A DNA stretch of 10,035 bases from an uncultured Succinivibrionaceae bacterium (GTDB lineage Bacteria; Pseudomonadota; Gammaproteobacteria; Enterobacterales; Succinivibrionaceae). Shown here piece after piece: positions 7,056-10,035 of the stretch. How positions within the stretch are numbered: the first letter of the stretch is position 1; every line of letters starts with the position of its first letter. The position numbers were made by a program, and so were the translations under genes. The notes beneath the pieces were generated by a model that had not been told where the DNA came from, did not search any database, and saw only the letters and a program-made list of their open reading frames with translations. Where the stretch lies: the NCBI GenBank assembly GCA_900539665.1, contig UQCV01000085.1:1-10035 (forward strand). The letters are read 5' to 3'.

Positions 7056-7811
7056 ATGCTTTCACACATTACCACCAAATTTTTGAGCTTGGTGCTCGTT
7101 ACAGCCACGGCTCTTGTTTTATCCACAGCTTGTGCTAGTAAAAACAAAGATATCATTCCTGATAAGAAACCGAATGAACTATACTCCGCAGCCGAACAAG
7201 CCATGAGTATTGAAAACTACAGCAAAGCGCGTGAATATCTTGAAGCTATTGATAGCCGTTATCCATTTGGTCCTTATGCTCACCAGGTTCAACTCAATCT
7301 TATCTACAGCTACTACAAAGATCGCGAAAACGATCTAGCTATGGCGGAAATCGATCGCTTTATCTCCTTAAATCCTTCTGATAGCCATTTAGACTATGTC
7401 CTTTATATGCGAGGACTAACTAATATGCAAAAAGGGACCGACCGCTTCCTTGAGGTCTTAAGAATTGATAAGTATGACCGCGATATTTCGTTCTTTGAGC
7501 AAGCATTTGAAGACTTTAGACGCGTAGTAAACAACTACCCTAACAGTCTCTACGTAGCCGATGCTCAGCTACGCATGATTTACATTCGCAATCTACTCTC
7601 TCGCCACGAACTTAAAATTGCTAAGTTCTATTACAAGAAACAAGCATATTTGTCTTCTGCGAGACGTTGCCAAAACATTTTAACTAAGTTCCGTGACTCC
7701 GAAGAAACAGAAAATGCTCTCGATCTCTTAGCTAAGAATTATGAACATTTAAATTTACCAGCCGAAGCTGAAGAAATTAGAAAAATGTCCACAATGAATT
7801 TTGGGAAATAA
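7056..7811 (+). CDS. bamD: Outer-membrane assembly lipoprotein BamD
   Basis: An essential lipoprotein of the BAM complex that, with BamA, recognises and inserts beta-barrel proteins into the outer membrane. The ATG at 7056 gives 251 residues (E. coli BamD 245): a basic and hydrophobic signal, then the lipobox Ser-Thr-Ala-Cys with Cys26 as the lipidated residue. The mature part is a tetratricopeptide-repeat superhelix with the family signatures YPFGPYA and, near the middle, SFFEQAFEDFRRVVNNYPNS. A longer in-frame start, TTG at 7005, would put 17 extra residues before the signal peptide and is unlikely. No good Shine-Dalgarno sequence precedes either start. It is divergent from rluD, as in E. 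coli. The outer-membrane protein at 224-907 would be a client. Confidence 0.95.
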   Translation: MLSHITTKFLSLVLVTATALVLSTACASKNKDIIPDKKPNELYSAAEQAMSIENYSKAREYLEAIDSRYPFGPYAHQVQLNLIYSYYKDRENDLAMAEIDRFISLNPSDSHLDYVLYMRGLTNMQKGTDRFLEVLRIDKYDRDISFFEQAFEDFRRVVNNYPNSLYVADAQLRMIYIRNLLSRHELKIAKFYYKKQAYLSSARRCQNILTKFRDSEETENALDLLAKNYEHLNLPAEAEEIRKMSTMNFGK

Positions 7812-7819
7812 CGCTAGCG

Positions 7820-7845
7820 CATAAATACCGAACATAAATACCGAA
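7820..7845. repeat. Perfect tandem duplication of a 13-mer
   Basis: CATAAATACCGAA occurs twice back to back (7820-7832 and 7833-7845), just after the bamD stop and next to the palindrome CGCTAGCG (7812-7819). It is probably a slippage product. Confidence 0.9.
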
Positions 7846-7903
7846 ATAGTTAGGTAATAAGCTAGCCTCACTATAAAGCTTAAACTTATAAAGGTTTAAA
7901 CAT

Positions 7904-7941
7904 AAAAGAGCCCTGCAGTTATAAGCTGCAAGGCTCTTTTT
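7904..7941. terminator. Bidirectional terminator between convergent bamD and oxidoreductase
   Basis: AAAAGAGCC (7904-7912) pairs with GGCTCTTTT (7932-7940); after a 2x2 internal loop, GCAG pairs with CTGC (7915-7918 with 7926-7929) around a 7-nt loop. Five Ts follow the right arm on the plus strand, and the A-run of the left arm gives four Ts on the minus strand, so it can serve both converging genes. Confidence 0.85.
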
Positions 7942-7962
7942 GAATCTAAACTACATACCAAA

Positions 7963-8000
7963 AGCTTAATAGCTTAATAGCTTAATAGCTTTATAGCTTA
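7963..8000. repeat. Octamer tandem repeat running into a stop codon
   Basis: AGCTTAAT is present three times in a row (7963-7986), then AGCTTTAT and a partial AGCTTA to 8000. The last unit contains the TAA stop (7998-8000) of the minus-strand oxidoreductase. Copy-number change would alter only the 3' untranslated region unless it reached the last unit. Confidence 0.9.
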
Positions 8001-8948
8001 TTCCGGAATCAACACGATTTTACCAAGAGTGTGTCCAGCTTCGATTTTTTCGTGCGCTAACGCCCCATCTTTTAGAGCCAAAGCGTCAGAAACACAAACG
8101 CGTAGCTTTCCTTCCGCTACTAACTGTAACAAATGTTCTAGTTGTTGTACGTCTGGACGTACAACCATCCCTAAAACTTCAGAAGACAAGTTTGACGCCG
8201 CTAAGCGTACTGCCTGAAAAGTTACAGTTGGTACTGAAACCATGCGCGAATTGATCTTAAGTAATGAGAGTGAGCTAATAGCACTTTGCCCCCCCACCAA
8301 ATCTATAATAAGATCAGCTTCACTTTGCCAACGTAAATATTCATCTTCATGATATTCACAGACATCAAGCGCGCCAAGGCTCTTTAAAAAAGCATGATTC
8401 TTTTTAGAGGCAATCGCATAAACCTTTGCCCCTGCTAAAGTAGCTAATTGTACTGCTAAATGACCCACGCCCCCTGCGCCTGCGGAAATAATTACAGTTT
8501 CTCCTGGCTTAAGACGACCAACTTCAAATAGAGCTTGCCATGCTGTTAAACCAGCAAGAGGTAAGGCTGCGGCTTCGCGCATCCCAACACTATCAGGAAC
8601 TCTAGCTAATTCATTAGCTTTAAAACAGCCAACGGAACAATAAGCTCCAGCTTGCTGCGCAAAACCAACGAGACCGCAAACGCGATCACCATTTTGCCAA
8701 TTTACTTCAGCATTAGGCACCGCCATGACTTCACCTGCGACATCAAAGCCTAAAACCCAAGGGAAATTATTACCACGCGCCTTAGCCGCAAAACTAGTTC
8801 CCTTGCGAATTTTAGTGTCAATTACATTGACCCCAGCCGCCATAACTTTTAACTGGACTTCATCGTCCTTTGGCGTAGGTACTACAGTATCACTGACAAA
8901 TTTAAGACAATCAGGACCGCCATAGGAAAACAGCTGCAATTCAGACAT
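7998..8948 (-). CDS. Zinc-free medium-chain NAD(P)H-dependent oxidoreductase (quinone-reductase-like)
   Basis: A 316-residue soluble enzyme of the medium-chain dehydrogenase/reductase superfamily. It has an N-terminal GroES-like domain (about 1-125, with AAGVNVIDTKIRKG and GFDVAGEV) and a Rossmann domain with AGAGGVGHLAVQLA (156-169). The structural-zinc cysteine cluster and the catalytic Cys/His zinc site of alcohol dehydrogenases are absent, which points to the quinone oxidoreductase (QOR)-like branch that reduces quinones or activated enones. The C-terminal HTLGKIVL motif is typical. The true substrate cannot be told from sequence. The ATG at 8948 has AGGA 7 nt upstream. It is a single-gene unit convergent with bamD; its promoter carries a palindromic operator. 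It is not part of the conserved E. coli block. Confidence 0.9.
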   Translation of the reverse strand: MSELQLFSYGGPDCLKFVSDTVVPTPKDDEVQLKVMAAGVNVIDTKIRKGTSFAAKARGNNFPWVLGFDVAGEVMAVPNAEVNWQNGDRVCGLVGFAQQAGAYCSVGCFKANELARVPDSVGMREAAALPLAGLTAWQALFEVGRLKPGETVIISAGAGGVGHLAVQLATLAGAKVYAIASKKNHAFLKSLGALDVCEYHEDEYLRWQSEADLIIDLVGGQSAISSLSLLKINSRMVSVPTVTFQAVRLAASNLSSEVLGMVVRPDVQQLEHLLQLVAEGKLRVCVSDALALKDGALAHEKIEAGHTLGKIVLIPE

Positions 8949-8989
8949 AAAACTTTCCTGCTCTATCAGCTACTATAAAAAAACACAAC

Positions 8990-9009
8990 ATTGTATACAA
9001 TTATACAAT
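8990..9009 (-). promoter_or_regulatory. Oxidoreductase promoter overlapped by a GntR-like operator
   Basis: A perfect TATAAT (minus strand, 9000-9005) lies inside a 20-bp inverted repeat, ATTGTATA-CAAT-TATACAAT. Its left part, ATTGTATACAAT (8990-9001), is itself a 12-bp palindrome with the GTnnAC core seen in operators of GntR-family (FadR branch) repressors. The best -35 is TTGTGA with a long 19-bp spacer. A repressor bound here would cover the -10 box. No regulator gene is next to it, so any such factor is encoded elsewhere. Confidence 0.55.
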
Positions 9010-9089
9010 AAGCTTGAGATTTATTCACAAGCACAATAATACGAATTCCGCAGTCTTGGCTGTTTTACACAAAAAAACAAGAATCTTTG

Positions 9090-9149
9090 TAACTGAACTC
9101 TGCAAGAAGTCCCCCACCTCTAAGGTGGTGAGATGAATTGCCGAATTCT
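9090..9149 (-). repeat. IS200/IS605-type right-end hairpin, copy 2, with a two-sided tail
   Basis: On the minus strand 9090-9121 matches 1404-1435 at 31 of 32 positions: half of the hairpin, then ACTTCTTGCAGAGTTCAG. The stem CCACCT/AGGTGG (9114-9119 with 9123-9128) is shorter than in copy 1. On the plus strand the other flank, AGATGAATTGCCGAATTC, resembles the same tail (compare ACTTCTTGCCGAGTTC), so both sides of the stem carry a version of the end sequence. No IS605 transposase or TnpB frame is nearby. Confidence 0.6.
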
Positions 9150-9151
9150 AC

Positions 9152-9181
9152 TTGACAGTTTTCTAAACATTACGCTATAAA
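9152..9181 (+). promoter_or_regulatory. Strong promoter driving the IS110 leader and recombinase
   Basis: A perfect TTGACA (9152-9157) is followed after 18 bp by TATAAA (9176-9181). Transcription should start near 9188, ten bases before the first hairpin of the leader. In IS110 elements a strong promoter is often completed only when the ends join in the circular form, so the -35 box here may belong to flanking DNA instead of the element. Confidence 0.7.
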
Positions 9182-9187
9182 TATAAA

Positions 9188-9389
9188 AAATGAAGGCATG
9201 CGGTTAGTAACTGCATAAATTCAAAACATAGAACCGTGGGATACACGGGGTTAGCTCGTTGATACTGTACTCATTAGAGACAATATGAAGTGACCTCAGC
9301 AGATGTAAGTTCGTGGATTTACCCGTATAATGTCTGTTGAAAAAAATTAACAATCTGCGGGGATTACCGCATACAAGTGAGAGGTCACA
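9188..9389 (+). ncRNA. Structured leader, candidate IS110 bridge RNA
   Basis: Stems visible by eye: ATGCGGTT/AACTGCAT with a 3-nt loop (9198-9205 with 9209-9216); CCGTG/CACGG (9234-9238 with 9244-9248); TCAGCAGA/TCTGTTGA (9296-9303 with 9333-9340, one G-U), enclosing GTAA/TTAC (9305-9308 with 9319-9322); and TGCGG/CCGCA (9356-9360 with 9367-9371). The length of about 200 nt, the location between promoter and recombinase start, and a hairpin near the 5' end are as expected for the bridge RNA of IS110 elements, whose internal loops pair with target and donor DNA. Those loops were not identified. An alternative is a pure translational-control leader or a relic of an IS605 guide RNA. Confidence 0.55.
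9381..9388 (+). promoter_or_regulatory. Recombinase ribosome-binding site that can be masked by the leader
   Basis: GAGAGG (9379-9384) is a good Shine-Dalgarno sequence 5 nt before the ATG at 9390. GAGGTCAC (9381-9388) is the exact reverse complement of GTGACCTC at 9290-9297, so the leader can pair with it over 8 bp and hide the site. This competes by two bases with the stem starting at 9296. Confidence 0.55.
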
Positions 9390-10035
9390 ATGAATAGATT
9401 ATTATATATTGGCATGGATGTCCACAAGGAATCTTTTACTTTAAGTACTTACCACGTAACTTTAGATGAAAGTGAGTTAACTCAAGACTTTATAGGTGCT
9501 CCTTTAAAGATTACTGATGCTACAGCATCTGGTGTTGAGAAATACGTAAAAAACCTTAAAACGATGCTTAACATCAAAGCTACTGATAACGTATGGATTC
9601 AGTGTGGTTATGAGGCAGGTTGTTTAGGTTTTGATCTTTACTTTCAGTTAAAGGCAAAAGGAATTGAATGCGTGATCTTAGCACCTAGTACTATACAAAA
9701 AAGTGCTAATGCTAAGAAGAAAAAGAATGATCCTTTAGATTCAAAAGCTATAGCCATGGCTTTAGCTAATAAAACTTATAAGTCAGTGCATGTTCCTGAC
9801 AAAGATGATCTCAATGTTAGAGAATATCTAAGAATGAGAAATGCCCATAGAGATGCGGTTAAGAAGGTTAAGCAGCAGATCTTAGCGTTTCTCTTAAGAC
9901 AAGGTATAAAGTATTCTAATACCAATTGGACTAAAGCTCATATTACCTGGTTGCATGGATTAAAGTTTGATCATGCATTGCTAAAAGAAACTCTAGATGA
10001 GTACATAACCTCTCTTGAAAACTATGTAGCAAAAC
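9390..10035 (+). CDS. IS110-family transposase/recombinase, N-terminal part (truncated by window end)
   Basis: An open frame of 215 codons without a stop encodes the RuvC-like DEDD half of an IS110 recombinase, which uses a bridge RNA to join donor and target DNA. Catalytic residues are Asp10 (in YIGMDVHKES), Glu75 (in GYEAG), and Asp114 and Asp117 (in NDPLDSKA); all four are present. A helical, basic linker follows (about 150-170). The C-terminal transposase_20 domain with its catalytic serine lies outside the window, so intactness cannot be judged. The ATG at 9390 is supported by the GAGAGG site and by the MDVHK motif starting at the usual position. Full-length relatives have roughly 300-400 residues. 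The gene is read away from the oxidoreductase. Confidence 0.93.
   Translation, partial: MNRLLYIGMDVHKESFTLSTYHVTLDESELTQDFIGAPLKITDATASGVEKYVKNLKTMLNIKATDNVWIQCGYEAGCLGFDLYFQLKAKGIECVILAPSTIQKSANAKKKKNDPLDSKAIAMALANKTYKSVHVPDKDDLNVREYLRMRNAHRDAVKKVKQQILAFLLRQGIKYSNTNWTKAHITWLHGLKFDHALLKETLDEYITSLENYVAK

Larger units (their letters stand above)
9150..10035 (+). mobile_element. IS110-family insertion sequence, left part only
   Basis: The element comprises a promoter, a structured leader and the start of a DEDD recombinase gene that continues past the right edge. IS110 elements generally lack long terminal inverted repeats, so the left boundary cannot be set from sequence. It lies somewhere between the repeat ending near 9149 and the leader starting near 9188; 9150 is a placeholder. 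Right end and flank are outside the window. Confidence 0.75.

Noticed and set aside
8029..8925. Two plus-strand frames antisense to the oxidoreductase
   Set aside because: They have no ribosome-binding site or domain; the minus-strand gene explains the open frames.
9188..9350. Leader as the TnpB guide RNA (omega RNA) of an IS605 element
   Set aside because: It does not lead into a right-end hairpin on the same strand; instead it leads directly into the IS110 ribosome-binding site. No TnpB frame overlaps it. It is kept only as a weak alternative.
1..10035. CRISPR arrays, tRNA genes and riboswitches
   Set aside because: No regularly spaced repeats, no cloverleaf with TTCGA arm, and no recognisable riboswitch core were seen on either strand by eye.

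Overview
The window looks like an AT-rich gammaproteobacterial chromosome. Three things point there: a gamma-type rRNA-operon promoter and boxA leader at the left edge, a near-perfect sigma-32 heat-shock promoter in front of clpB, and the block rluD-pgeF-clpB divergent from bamD with an rRNA operon beyond clpB, which is the order I know from Escherichia coli. Genus cannot be fixed; the AT-richness and the extra genes argue against Enterobacteriaceae itself.

Layout. Bases 1-86 hold the start of an rRNA transcription unit read leftwards (strong promoter, stem-loop, boxA); the 16S gene itself would lie beyond the left edge. Next, on the minus strand, come a small outer-membrane beta-barrel protein (224-907), an intergenic stretch with a terminator and a stray IS200/IS605-type right-end hairpin, then clpB (1506-4100), pgeF (4490-5287) and rluD (5720-6709). 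pgeF and rluD each end in their own intrinsic terminator and clpB has a sigma-32 promoter, so the three look like separate transcription units. bamD (7056-7811) runs rightwards from a shared divergent region and converges on a zinc-free medium-chain oxidoreductase (7998-8948, minus strand). A bidirectional terminator and an octamer tandem repeat lie between them.

The right end (about 9090-10035) is accessory DNA: a second, inverted copy of the IS605-type hairpin, then a strong promoter, a highly structured leader of about 200 nt, and the first 215 codons of an IS110-family DEDD recombinase that runs off the window. In that family the noncoding end beside the recombinase gene encodes a bridge RNA that selects donor and target DNA, and the leader here has the right size, position and fold to be one. 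It also contains an 8-nt segment perfectly complementary to the recombinase ribosome-binding region.

Functionally the core genes are housekeeping: protein disaggregation (ClpB), peptidoglycan quality control (PgeF), 23S rRNA modification (RluD) and outer-membrane protein assembly (BamD). The most novel material is the IS110 leader and its relation to the adjoining palindromic repeat.
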